Shown in pieces: positions 54,775-62,483 of a stretch of 64,000 nt of DNA. A program made the position numbers and the translations under genes. A model generated the notes under the pieces. That model had not been told where the DNA came from and did no database searches. It saw nothing but the letters and a program-made list of their open reading frames with translations. The stretch comes from an uncultured Oscillospiraceae bacterium. Its GTDB lineage: Bacteria; Bacillota; Clostridia; Oscillospirales; Oscillospiraceae. The stretch's first letter is position 1, and the number at the start of each line of letters is the position of its first letter. The stretch is taken from the NCBI GenBank assembly GCA_947599875.1, contig CANQFV010000006.1:1-64000 (forward strand). Reading direction: 5' to 3'.

Positions 54775-55707
54775 TTACAGCCTCTCCGCCACCCGGAGCT
54801 TGGCGCTCCTGGCCCGGGGGTTGTCCGCCGTCTCGCCGCTGTCCGGCGTTATGGGTTTTCTTGTCACGCTCTTCATGGTCTTGACGAAGCCGCACACGCA
54901 CACCGGAAATTCCGGCGGGCAGGTACAGCCGTTCTCCCTGGCCCTGATGGCGTTCTTTACGATCCGATCCTCCAGGGAGTGGAAGCTGATCACGCAGAGC
55001 CTGCCCCCCGGCGCCAGGGCGTCCATCGCCGCCTCCAGCCCGTCCCGCAGGGCCTCCAGCTCGTCGTTCACCGCGATCCGCAGCGCCTGGAAGCACCGCT
55101 TGGCCGGATGCTGCTTCTCCCGAAGGGCGGCGGCCGGCATGGCGGACTTGATCACGTCCACAAGCTCCAGGGTCGTCTCAAGGGGCCGCTCCGCCCGCCG
55201 CCTGACAATGGCGGCGGCGATGGCCCGGGAGTACCGCTCCTCGCCGTACTCGAAAAAAATCCGTCTCAGCTCCTCCTCGCTCCGGCCGTTGACGATGTCC
55301 CGGGCCGTCACCGGGGAGGATCTGTCCATTCTCATATCCAGCGGCGCGTCGGAGACGTAGGAAAAGCCCCGGCTGCCGTCGTCCAGTTGCGGGGAGGAGA
55401 CGCCAAGATCGAGAAGGACGCCGTTTACCCGGCCGATGCCAAGTTCCCTCAGGATCCCGGTCATATCCCGGAAATTCCCCTGAACCAGCTTTACCTTCCC
55501 GCCGTAGGGACTCAGCCGTTCCCCGGCCTCCCGGATGGCCGCGTCGTCCTGATCGATGCCGATCAGCGTCCCGGTGGTCAGCCGCTCCGCAATGGCCTGG
55601 GAGTGTCCGCCCCGCCCCAGCGTCCCGTCAACGTAGACGCCGCCGGGGGCGATATTCAGCCCCTCCAGGCACTCCTGAAGAAGCACCGGAACATGCTTCC
55701 CCACCAT
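54775..55707 (-). CDS. rsmH: 16S rRNA (cytosine-1402-N4)-methyltransferase RsmH
   Basis: 310 aa SAM methyltransferase. Visible HVPVLLQECLEGL, DGTLGRGGHSQAI, GVLLDLGVSSPQLDDGSRGFSY and FHSLEDRIVKN. It overlaps the mraZ stop (TGATG). It modifies C1402 in the ribosomal decoding centre. Standard second gene of the dcw cluster. Confidence 0.98.
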   Translation of the reverse strand: MVGKHVPVLLQECLEGLNIAPGGVYVDGTLGRGGHSQAIAERLTTGTLIGIDQDDAAIREAGERLSPYGGKVKLVQGNFRDMTGILRELGIGRVNGVLLDLGVSSPQLDDGSRGFSYVSDAPLDMRMDRSSPVTARDIVNGRSEEELRRIFFEYGEERYSRAIAAAIVRRRAERPLETTLELVDVIKSAMPAAALREKQHPAKRCFQALRIAVNDELEALRDGLEAAMDALAPGGRLCVISFHSLEDRIVKNAIRARENGCTCPPEFPVCVCGFVKTMKSVTRKPITPDSGETADNPRARSAKLRVAERL

Positions 55708-56129
55708 CAGAAATCCAACTCCTGAAGCACCTCGGCGATGTTCTCCGGCGTGGTCTCCACCACGTCAATGGCGTTCCAGGCATCCTCGTCCCAGAACTCG
55801 GCGCACTCGCCGGTGCCCACCACGGCCACGTTCTTATCCAGGGCCGCGAAATCTCTCAGCGCCTGGGGGATCAGCACTCTCCCCTGGCTGTCCAGCTCGC
55901 ACTTGGCCGCGTGGGCGAAGAGGGGCCGCATCTTGTTCTGCTTCACCCTGGGCATGGCCTTGATCTTCTCCATGAACCTGTCCCAGCTCTCGGAGGAGTA
56001 GGCCGTCAGGCACTTCTCCATTGAGATGGTGACGTAAAAGACCTCGCCCAGCTCCTCACGGATACGCGAGGGAATGGCCAGACGGCCCTTGGTATCGATG
56101 GTGTGTCTGTATACGCCTGTCACGGTCAT
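55707..56129 (-). CDS. mraZ: Transcriptional regulator MraZ
   Basis: 140 aa from ATG 56129 (GAGGAGG upstream); in-frame codons further out lie in the operator region. Two SpoVT/AbrB-like repeats with the DTKGR (GVYRHTIDTKGRLAIPSRIR) and DSQGR (KCELDSQGRVLIPQALRDFA) signatures. MraZ represses the dcw operon in other bacteria by binding repeats at its own promoter; matching repeats are seen here at 56163-56187. First gene of the cluster. Confidence 0.97.
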   Translation of the reverse strand: MTVTGVYRHTIDTKGRLAIPSRIREELGEVFYVTISMEKCLTAYSSESWDRFMEKIKAMPRVKQNKMRPLFAHAAKCELDSQGRVLIPQALRDFAALDKNVAVVGTGECAEFWDEDAWNAIDVVETTPENIAEVLQELDF

Positions 56130-56162
56130 GCCCTCCTCTCCTGGGATTCGTGTGGGCATTTG

Positions 56163-56187
56163 GGCCATTATTCCCCACTTTGCCCCA
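56163..56187 (-). promoter_or_regulatory. MraZ operator: three repeats at 10-bp spacing
   Basis: On the minus strand TGGGG (56183-56187), CAAAG, TGGGG (56173-56177), AATAA, TGGCC (56163-56167). Known MraZ sites in E. coli are TGGGN repeats separated by 5 bp. The array covers the region just after the predicted start, between the promoter and the mraZ ATG. The third repeat is degenerate. Confidence 0.8.
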
Positions 56188-56201
56188 CAACGGTTGTCTT
56201 T

Positions 56202-56230
56202 ATTATAAAAGCCTGCCACACAAATTGCAA
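56202..56230 (-). promoter_or_regulatory. Promoter of the dcw cluster
   Basis: On the minus strand, TTGCAA, a 17-bp spacer and TATAAT, 15 bp upstream of the MraZ repeats. Confidence 0.88.
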
Positions 56231-56436
56231 GAAGAAATTTTCAAATTTACAGACTTTTTTTGGGTTCTTGTGTTGACATAAAAGTTGTACCACAAGATAT
56301 TCCAATTTCCCTCCCCACAGCCGCTTCCGCCGCCTCCCCGGTGGACATAATCAGACAGAATAAAGAAGCCGCCCTTATGGATCCTGTTGCCGCCCTTCGA
56401 TGGACGCCTGCTGCCGCCCTTCGGTAAACGCGCCGC

Positions 56437-56465
56437 TTGACAATTCCCGGCTTTCGTAGTATAGT
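56437..56465 (+). promoter_or_regulatory. Promoter of the ABC-F gene and its leader
   Basis: TTGACA, a 17-bp spacer and TATAGT. The predicted start is near 56472, giving a leader of about 190 nt. A weaker upstream pair, TTGACA (56273) and GATATT (56296), is also seen. Confidence 0.85.
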
Positions 56466-56493
56466 GTCCCCATCATGATCTGGGGGTGAAAGG

Positions 56494-56514
56494 ATGCGTA
56501 TTCTTATCGCTTAA
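56494..56514 (+). CDS. Six-residue leader peptide MRILIA
   Basis: ATG CGT ATT CTT ATC GCT TAA preceded by GGGGGTGAAAGG. Too short to be noticed as an ordinary gene, but it starts about 22 nt into the transcript, before switchable stems and a terminator. Hydrophobic leader peptides of similar size control macrolide, lincosamide and pleuromutilin resistance genes (for example erm and msr types) by ribosome stalling. Codons CTT-ATC also pair with GATAAGA at 56568-56574. Confidence 0.65.
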   Translation: MRILIA

Positions 56515-56560
56515 AGAAGCTGGCGCTTTTGAGGGGCGTAGTGTGCCCTGGGCGCCGGAA

Positions 56561-56647
56561 GCGGGAAGATAAGACATCCGATCACGCTCCGGGGGCGTAT
56601 GGCGCCTTTTTGAGCTGCGGGATTCTTCCCGCGGCTCCTATTTTTTT
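56561..56647 (+). promoter_or_regulatory. Attenuator before the ABC-F gene
   Basis: Terminator stem GAGCTGCGGGA/TCCCGCGGCTC (56612-56637) followed by CTATTTTTTT. An alternative antiterminator pairs GCGGGAAGA (56561-56569) with TCTTCCCGC (56624-56632), which dismantles the terminator. The overlapping GATAAGA (56568-56574) can instead pair with the leader-peptide codons TCTTATC (56502-56508). This makes a classic 1-2 / 2-3 / 3-4 switch in which a stalled ribosome frees the antiterminator. Confidence 0.7.
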
Positions 56648-56660
56648 GAAAGGCGCTGAT

Positions 56661-58163
56661 ATGATGCTGATAGACGTTACAAATTTTACCTTTTCCTACC
56701 CCGGCAGCTTTGACAATGTGTTTGAGAACGTGAGCTTTCAAATGGACACCGCCTGGCGTTTGGGCTTCACCGGGCGCAACGGCAGGGGGAAGACGACCTT
56801 CCTGCGCTGTCTTCTGGGGGAGCTTGCGTATACGGGCTCCATTTCGGCCCCGGGACTGCGGTTTGCGTATTTCCCCGCACGGGTGGAGGACATGGCCGCG
56901 CCCACCCTCCGGGCGCTTTTGGAGGCCGTCCCCGGGGCGGAGGAGTGGGCCATTTTGCGGGAGCTGTCCAGGCTCGGCATCCGGGAGGAGATGCTGGCCC
57001 GGCCCTTCGGGACCCTCTCCAGCGGCGAGCGGACACGGGCGGCGTTGGCGGCCCTCTTCGCCCGGCCCGACGGCTTTCCCCTTATCGACGAGCCGACAAA
57101 CCACCTGGATATGGGGATGCGGGAGATGCTGGGGGAGTACCTTGCGAAAAAGCGGGGGTTTATCTTAGTGAGCCACGACCGGACGCTGCTGGACAGGTGT
57201 ACCGACCACACCCTCAGCATCAACCGCACGAATATTCAGGTGACACGGGGGCCTTTCTCCGTCTGGTGGGAGCAAAAGCGGCTCCGGGACGAGTTCGAGC
57301 TTTCGGAGAATGAGAAGCTCCGGGGCGAGATCGCAAGGCTCAACGACGCGGCCCGGGAGCGCGCCCGGTGGTCGGAGAAGGCGGAGCGGTCAAAATACGT
57401 CTCCCACACGGACAAGGCCGACGTGAAGCACGGCTGGGCACCGAAGCAGGCCGCCAAGGCCGCCAAGCAGCAAAAGCGCGCCAAGGCCATTGAGGGGCGC
57501 CGGGAGCGTGCCATCGAGGACAAGTCCAAGCTCCTCCACGACCTGGAGCGGGATGAGGAGCTGAAGCTCTCGCCCCTCACCCACCGGGCCAAGAGCGTTG
57601 TCTCTTTTCGGGACGTGTCGGTAATCTACGGGGATCGCCCCGTTGTGAGCCATGTGACCTTTGAGATCGCCCCCGGGGAGCGGGTGGCCCTCATGGGGCG
57701 CAACGGCAGCGGAAAATCCAGCCTGATAAAGCTCCTTTTGGGGGAGGACATCCCGCACACCGGGGAGATCTGCGCCGCTTCCGGTCTCAAGCTCTCCTAC
57801 GTCAGCCAGGACACCGCGGAGCTGCGCGGGGGCGTGAGGGAGTACGCGGAGAGCTGCGGCGTGGACAGGAGCGTCTTTCAGTCGATTTTGCGCAAGCTCG
57901 GCTTTGAGCGTGCCCAGTTTGAAAAGCCCCTGGAGTCCTGGTCTATGGGCCAGCGGAAAAAGGCGCTTCTGGCCCGGAGCCTTTGCGAGAAGGCGCACCT
58001 TTACATCTGGGACGAGCCGCTAAACTATGTGGACGTCATCTCCCGGATGCAGATCGAGGAGCTTCTGCGGGCCTTCACCCCCACCATGCTCTTCGTGGAG
58101 CATGACCGGGCCTTTGTGGACGCCATCGCCACCCGCCGGGTGGAGCTGCCGCCGGATAATTGA
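56661..58163 (+). CDS. ABC-F ribosome-protection protein, Lsa-like
   Basis: 500 aa from ATG 56661 (GAAAGG upstream, after the attenuator). Two ABC domains without membrane helices: first Walker A TGRNGRGKTT, signature LSSGERTR, Walker B LIDEPTNHLD; second Walker A GRNGSGKSS, signature SMGQRKK, Walker B IWDEPLNYVD. The opening (TNFTFSYPGSFDNVFENVSFQMD) closely resembles Lsa-type proteins, which displace lincosamides, streptogramin A and pleuromutilins from the ribosome. The linker between domains (about 190-310) is Lys/Arg-rich. Function as resistance is inferred from family and the leader. Confidence 0.9.
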   Translation: MMLIDVTNFTFSYPGSFDNVFENVSFQMDTAWRLGFTGRNGRGKTTFLRCLLGELAYTGSISAPGLRFAYFPARVEDMAAPTLRALLEAVPGAEEWAILRELSRLGIREEMLARPFGTLSSGERTRAALAALFARPDGFPLIDEPTNHLDMGMREMLGEYLAKKRGFILVSHDRTLLDRCTDHTLSINRTNIQVTRGPFSVWWEQKRLRDEFELSENEKLRGEIARLNDAARERARWSEKAERSKYVSHTDKADVKHGWAPKQAAKAAKQQKRAKAIEGRRERAIEDKSKLLHDLERDEELKLSPLTHRAKSVVSFRDVSVIYGDRPVVSHVTFEIAPGERVALMGRNGSGKSSLIKLLLGEDIPHTGEICAASGLKLSYVSQDTAELRGGVREYAESCGVDRSVFQSILRKLGFERAQFEKPLESWSMGQRKKALLARSLCEKAHLYIWDEPLNYVDVISRMQIEELLRAFTPTMLFVEHDRAFVDAIATRRVELPPDN

Positions 58164-58188
58164 ATATTGATAAATATATAAGATATAA

Positions 58189-58224
58189 GGAATCACCGCT
58201 TCCCCTCTGGGAAGCGGTGATTCC
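58189..58224 (+). terminator. Hairpin after the ABC-F gene
   Basis: 16-bp perfect stem GGAATCACCGCTTCCC/GGGAAGCGGTGATTCC with a CTCT loop, 25 bp after the stop. There is no T-run, so termination strength is uncertain. Confidence 0.6.
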
Positions 58225-58243
58225 AATTTGCCCCACAATCAAT

Positions 58244-58442
58244 ATTTTTTGCGGGGCTTTGCCTCGCAAAAAATCCCTCTTGCCGCGCAAGTGTCCAGTC
58301 CGCAGACTGGTCGCGCAGCGCGGCAGCAGGAAAAGCTCCCTGGAATTCCGCAGAATTCCAGGGGGCTTTTCCGCACGCATCCTAATTGGCAGAAAAAGGG
58401 TTTCGGGTTCTCGTCAGAGAACCCAAAACCCTTTTTCGCCAG
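58244..58442 (+). repeat. Structured intergenic repeat, copy D (most complete)
   Basis: Hairpin 1 ATTTTTTGCGGGGC/GCCTCGCAAAAAAT, then CCCTC, outer stem TTGCCGCGC/GCGCGGCAG around CCAGTC/GACTGG, CAGG, palindrome 3 (58330-58370, core CGCA), TTTTCCGCACGCATC, and palindrome 4 (58393-58436). Palindrome 4 followed by the run of T on the minus strand can end the transcript of the coiled-coil gene that starts to the right. The core is nearly identical to copy C 46 kb away while palindromes 3 and 4 differ. Confidence 0.87.
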
Positions 58443-58445
58443 TGA

Positions 58446-58961
58446 TCAAAGTTCGATATCCGTCTGGCTGGCGGATTCCCTCGTCTCCCTCTGGGGCATA
58501 GCGGCGGCGGACACCGTCTTAAAGCGGGAGCGGGAACCGCGAACCTCGTTCAGCGCCTCGGAAATGGCCTCCTCGGTGCGTCTCAGGGCGTCGTCGGCGT
58601 AGTCGTTGGCCACGCGCTTTAACTCGTTGGCCTTGGCCTCGGCGGTGGAGATGATCTCGTTGGCCCGGATCTTGGCGGCCCGGACGACCTCCTCCTGATC
58701 CACCAGCTGCCGGGCGCGCTGCTCGGCCACCTTGCGCATGGACTCGGCCTCGCGCTTGGCGTTGTTCACATACTCGGTGCGGGAGGAGACCAGCCTCTTG
58801 GCCTCGGCCAGCTCCGTGGGCAGCTGGGCCTTGATCTCGTCAAGGAGGTCAAGCACCTTGTCCCGCTCGATAACGCACTTCTCCGCGCCCAGGGGCAGGC
58901 CCCAGGCGTCCGTTATCATGTTATACAGCATATCTATGAGTTCCTGAACATCGTTACCCAT
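58446..58961 (-). CDS. Coiled-coil protein of unknown function
   Basis: 171 aa. After a short N-terminal segment (MGNDVQELIDMLYNMITDAWGLP) the protein is a long charged coiled coil (about 38-140), rich in Ala, Glu, Lys and Arg, with a Ser/Thr-rich tail. It recalls DivIVA-like or ATP-synthase-b-like coiled coils in Clostridia, but no defined family can be assigned. It follows coaD in the uvrC-rsmD-coaD direction. The stop is 2-5 bp from repeat copy D. Confidence 0.75.
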   Translation of the reverse strand: MGNDVQELIDMLYNMITDAWGLPLGAEKCVIERDKVLDLLDEIKAQLPTELAEAKRLVSSRTEYVNNAKREAESMRKVAEQRARQLVDQEEVVRAAKIRANEIISTAEAKANELKRVANDYADDALRRTEEAISEALNEVRGSRSRFKTVSAAAMPQRETRESASQTDIEL

Positions 58962-59005
58962 CTTATCCTTATCCTTTCTGATCTGTGAGTTTGTTCTTTT
59001 CTATG

Positions 59006-59491
59006 TCAGATGTCCCGGCGAAGCCGGGCCAGCACATCCCCGGTGATCTCCCGGGGAACCACCTTTGAGATATCCGCGTTGTAGGTGGCCATCTCCCGGG
59101 CAATAGTGGAGGAGAGGTAGGTGTACTTCTCGTCCGCCGTCAAAAAGACCGTCTCGATCTCCGGCGCCAGCTTCTTGTTCAGCAGGGCGATCTGGAACTC
59201 CATCTCAAAATCCGACACGGCCCGCAGGCCCTTGATGATGAACCCGGCATTCTTGGCCCTGGCGAAATCCACCAAAAGCCCCTCGCAGGTGTCCACCTCC
59301 ACGTTGCCGTACTTCCCCGTCACGCGGCGGACGAAATCCGCCCGCTCGGCCAGGGTGAAGCAGGGCTTTTTTGAGGAATTCACCGCCACGCACACATAGA
59401 CCTTGTCAAAGATCCGCGAGGCCCTCTTGATGATGTTGAGATGTCCCAGGGTGATGGGGTCAAAGCTGCCTGGATAAACGGCGATCTTCAT
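59006..59491 (-). CDS. coaD: Phosphopantetheine adenylyltransferase
   Basis: 161 aa. Nucleotidyltransferase motifs GSFDPITLGHLNII (T/HxGH) and YTYLSSTIAREMA (ISSTxxR-type). Penultimate step of coenzyme A synthesis, joining ATP to 4'-phosphopantetheine. It overlaps rsmD by 4 bp (ATGA), the usual Firmicutes pairing. Confidence 0.98.
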   Translation of the reverse strand: MKIAVYPGSFDPITLGHLNIIKRASRIFDKVYVCVAVNSSKKPCFTLAERADFVRRVTGKYGNVEVDTCEGLLVDFARAKNAGFIIKGLRAVSDFEMEFQIALLNKKLAPEIETVFLTADEKYTYLSSTIAREMATYNADISKVVPREITGDVLARLRRDI

Positions 59492-60033
59492 GGCTCCAGC
59501 CTTTCGTAAATCGTGAGCCTGATCCTGCCGTAAGAATACTCCCGGGCGGAGAAGCGCTCCTCCGGCAGGGCGGGCAGGATCTTGTCCTTCGGACTTTCCG
59601 CCACTATTATACCATTTTTCTTCAATATGTCAAACCGATTTATGAGTTTTATGGCGTTTTCCAGTGTGTCGTCGGCGTAAGGGGGATCTAAGAAGATCAG
59701 ATCCACGTCCCGCAGGCCCTCCAGCACCGCCAAGGAGTCGCCCTTTATCACCCGCGCCCTGTCCGCAAGGCCCGTGGCGCGCAGGTTCTCCCCCACGATC
59801 TTGATGGCCTCCGGACTTCTGTCTACAAAGACGCAGCTTGCCGCCCCGCGGCTCAGCGCCTCGATACCCAGCTGGCCCGTTCCGGCGAAGAGATCCACGC
59901 AGGCGGCGCCCTCCACCTTAAACTGGAGGATATTGAACATGGCCTCCTTCACCTTGTCCGTGGTGGGCCGAATGGCGTAGTTGGACGGCTCCCGGAGTCT
60001 CCTGCCCCTGGCCGTCCCGGTGATAACTCTCAT
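59488..60033 (-). CDS. rsmD: 16S rRNA (guanine-966-N2)-methyltransferase RsmD
   Basis: 181 aa from ATG 60033. SAM-binding DLFAGTGQLGIEALSRGA and the catalytic LIFLDPPYADD. N-terminal MRVITGTARGRRLREP is typical. It overlaps uvrC by 4 bp and coaD by 4 bp, so three genes are translationally linked. Confidence 0.97.
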   Translation of the reverse strand: MRVITGTARGRRLREPSNYAIRPTTDKVKEAMFNILQFKVEGAACVDLFAGTGQLGIEALSRGAASCVFVDRSPEAIKIVGENLRATGLADRARVIKGDSLAVLEGLRDVDLIFLDPPYADDTLENAIKLINRFDILKKNGIIVAESPKDKILPALPEERFSAREYSYGRIRLTIYERLEP

Positions 60034-61859
60034 GTCTCCCCCTCCCCGCTGTGAAAATGCCGGTAAACCGCGCCGGCCGCGTCCCTGGGCACCACGGCAC
60101 AAAGCTCCTCAAGTCCGGCCGCCTCAATGGCCTTGATGCTCTTAAAGGCCCGGAGCAGCTCCGCCTTCCGCTTCTCTCCCACCCCGGGGATGCCGTCAAG
60201 CCGGGATTTCTTCACCCGCTTTGACCGCAGGCTCCTGTGGTACTCGATGGCGAAGCGGTGGGTCTCCTCCTGGATGTTCCCGATAAAGGCGAAGACGGCG
60301 GGGTTGGCCTGTATGCCGATCTCCCGTCCCTCGGCTGTCACCAAGGCCCGGGTGCGGTGCCGGTCGTCCTTCACCATGCCGAAGATGGGCACGTCCGCCC
60401 CGGCCTCCCGCATGGCCTCCCTGGCCGCCGCGGCGTGCCGGTCCCCGCCGTCGATGAGGAGCAGATCCGGCAGGGGCGCGAAGCCCGCGTCCCCCTGGGC
60501 GCGGCGCTTGAATCTCCTGCCCACGGCCTCCCGCATGGAGCCGTAGTCGTCCTGCCCCTCCACGGTTTTGATCTTGAATTTCCGGTAGTCCCCTTTTTTC
60601 GGCCGGCCGTGTTCAAAGACCACCATTGACGCCACCACGTCGTCCGCGCCGGTGTTGGAGATGTCGAAGCTCTCCACCCGGACGGGCGCCTCGGGAAGGC
60701 CCAGGGCGTCCCGGAGCCACAGGGCCGTCTTGGAGATCCGCTCCTCCTGGGTGGTACTGCGCTCCGTCTCCTCCCGGGCGTTCTCCTGGGCGGCCAGGAG
60801 AAATTCCCGGTACATCCCCCTCTGGGGGACGTACACCTCCACCTGGTGTCCGGCCCGCTGGGTGAGAAATTCGCCCAGCTCCTCCATATCCTCCGTCTCC
60901 ACCGGCAGGAGGATCCTGCCCGGGATCAGCTCCGCGTCGGCGTAAAACTGGCGCACAAGGCTGGATACGCTTTCCTCCGCCTCCCCCAGGGGGTCGTCAA
61001 AGAGGCGGCAGTCCTTGGCCAGCAGCTGGCCGCTGAAGTAGTGCAGCACCGCGAAGGCGCTCTTTACCGCGCCCTGGAAATAGCCCACGGCGTCCGTGTC
61101 GGCGGAGCCCTTCATCAGCACCGTCTGGCGCGTCTCCAAAAGCTCCAGGGCCTTCACCTGATCCCGGAGCCTGGCGGCCTCCTCAAAGCGCAGCTCCTCC
61201 GCCGCGGCGGTCATGCGCTGTGTCAGCTCCTGCACCAGCTCCCGGCCACGGCCCTTCAGCACCATGACGGCCTGGTCGATCCTGGCCCGGTACTCCTCCT
61301 GCCCCGGCGTCCCCCGGCACCAGGCGTCGCATACGCCCATGTGGTGGTTGAGGCACGGCCTCTCCCGCCCGATATCCCCGGGGAACCGCCGGGAGCAGGT
61401 TGGCAGGCGCAGGCATTTCAGCAGCGCCTCCACCGCCGCCTTGGTGTTCCCCCGGGAGGCGTATGGCCCAAAGTACTCCGCCCCGTCGTTGGCCCGCCGG
61501 GAGGCCAGGGAGAAGCGTGGATAGGGGCTTTTCACATCCAGGCGCACAAAGGGGTAGCCCTTGTCGTCCTTCAGCAGGATGTTGTATTTGGGGGTGTGGT
61601 GCTTGATCAGAGAGTTCTCCAGCACCAGGGCCTCAAACTCGGACTTGGCGATGATGACCTCAAAATCCCGGATGTTGGAGATCATCGCCTCGGTCTTGGC
61701 GTTGTGGGAGCCGTGGAAGTAGGAGCTGACCCGATTCTTCAGCGCCTTGGCCTTCCCCACATAGATGACCGTCCCGTCGGCGCCGCGCATGATATAACAA
61801 CCGGGCTTCAGGGGCAGGGCGTTGGCCTTCTCCCGCAGCTCGTCAAGTTTCGGATTCAT
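60030..61859 (-). CDS. uvrC: Excinuclease ABC subunit C
   Basis: 609 aa from ATG 61859 (GAGGAGG upstream). GIY-YIG nuclease domain (about 15-95, PGCYIMRGADGTVIYVGKAKALKNR), UVR domain (about 200-235, MTAAAEELRFEEAARLRDQV), RNase H-like domain (SFDISNTGADDVVASMVVFEHG, LLLIDGGDRH) and C-terminal HhH motifs (LDGIPGVGEKRKAELLRAF). It makes the two incisions of nucleotide excision repair. Confidence 0.97.
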   Translation of the reverse strand: MNPKLDELREKANALPLKPGCYIMRGADGTVIYVGKAKALKNRVSSYFHGSHNAKTEAMISNIRDFEVIIAKSEFEALVLENSLIKHHTPKYNILLKDDKGYPFVRLDVKSPYPRFSLASRRANDGAEYFGPYASRGNTKAAVEALLKCLRLPTCSRRFPGDIGRERPCLNHHMGVCDAWCRGTPGQEEYRARIDQAVMVLKGRGRELVQELTQRMTAAAEELRFEEAARLRDQVKALELLETRQTVLMKGSADTDAVGYFQGAVKSAFAVLHYFSGQLLAKDCRLFDDPLGEAEESVSSLVRQFYADAELIPGRILLPVETEDMEELGEFLTQRAGHQVEVYVPQRGMYREFLLAAQENAREETERSTTQEERISKTALWLRDALGLPEAPVRVESFDISNTGADDVVASMVVFEHGRPKKGDYRKFKIKTVEGQDDYGSMREAVGRRFKRRAQGDAGFAPLPDLLLIDGGDRHAAAAREAMREAGADVPIFGMVKDDRHRTRALVTAEGREIGIQANPAVFAFIGNIQEETHRFAIEYHRSLRSKRVKKSRLDGIPGVGEKRKAELLRAFKSIKAIEAAGLEELCAVVPRDAAGAVYRHFHSGEGET

Positions 61860-61989
61860 CCCGCGGCCTCCTCTTCGACTCCGTTCGCCGTCCCCTCCGC
61901 GCAAAAAGGCCCGCGGCCCAATCCCGCAAAGGGGGACATGCGGTTTATTCCAAGGCACACGTCCTTTGGAAAAAACGAATTGTTTTTTG

Positions 61990-62034
61990 ACAAACTGAAG
62001 CGGCCTGTTTCATTATTTCTGAAACAGGCCGTTT
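61990..62034. terminator. Hairpin between the HPr-like gene and uvrC
   Basis: CGGCCTGTTTCA/TGAAACAGGCCG with a short loop. The plus strand continues as TTTTTA and the minus strand as a weaker T-rich run. Next to it (about 61959-61981) is a TTCCAAAGG/CCTTGGAA hairpin with a loop like that of repeat copy B. Confidence 0.6.
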
Positions 62035-62050
62035 TTATTTGGTGGTTTTC

Positions 62051-62314
62051 TTACTCGGCAAAATCGTGGGAGATAAGCTCGCAAAGGGTATCCACGGCGC
62101 GCTCCTCATCCTCGCCGTCGGCCACGATGCTGACCGTCATGCCCTTGATGATCCCAAGGGACAAGACACCCAGAAGGCTCTTGGCGTTGACACGGCGCTC
62201 CTCCTTCTCGATCCAGATGCCGCACTTGAACTCGTTGGCTTTCTGGGTAAAGAACGTGGCGGGTCTGGCACGAAGACCGACCTGATTCATGACCTCGACT
62301 GTTTTAACAAACAT
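62051..62314 (-). CDS. HPr-like (Crh-type) protein lacking His15
   Basis: 87 aa from ATG 62314 (AAGGAGG upstream). The HPr fold is clear: NQVGLRARPATFFTQKANEF, VNAKSLLGVLSLG and the rest. In true HPr the first motif is GLHARPA, with His15 phosphorylated by enzyme I. Here position 15 is Arg. The regulatory Ser46 with its surroundings (NAKSLLGV) is kept. Bacillus Crh has the same logic, with Gln at 15. It should therefore be a regulatory, not a sugar-transport, protein. A strong promoter lies at 62373-62401. Confidence 0.93.
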   Translation of the reverse strand: MFVKTVEVMNQVGLRARPATFFTQKANEFKCGIWIEKEERRVNAKSLLGVLSLGIIKGMTVSIVADGEDEERAVDTLCELISHDFAE

Positions 62315-62372
62315 TGATGCCCCTCCTTGTAAGTGCGCGAATGGACGCGTCCAATCATCATACCTACCGTGT

Positions 62373-62401
62373 ATTTTACCAAACCGCCCCGTACCCGTCA
62401 A
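62373..62401 (-). promoter_or_regulatory. Promoter of the HPr-like gene
   Basis: On the minus strand, TTGACG, a 17-bp spacer and TAAAAT, about 59 bp before the start codon. A GGTA-rich leader follows. Confidence 0.85.
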
Positions 62402-62483
62402 TAAATAATTGTGTTGAATATTGTCCTGATTTTGGGGTTTTTTAGGGCGATTTTGACAAACCGCCCGGAAGCGGGCCGGCGTC

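Noticed and set aside
56661..58163. ABC-F gene considered as part of a mobile element
   Set aside because: No transposase, integrase or terminal repeats flank it. The nearby repeat copy D is of a type found elsewhere in the window next to ordinary genes.
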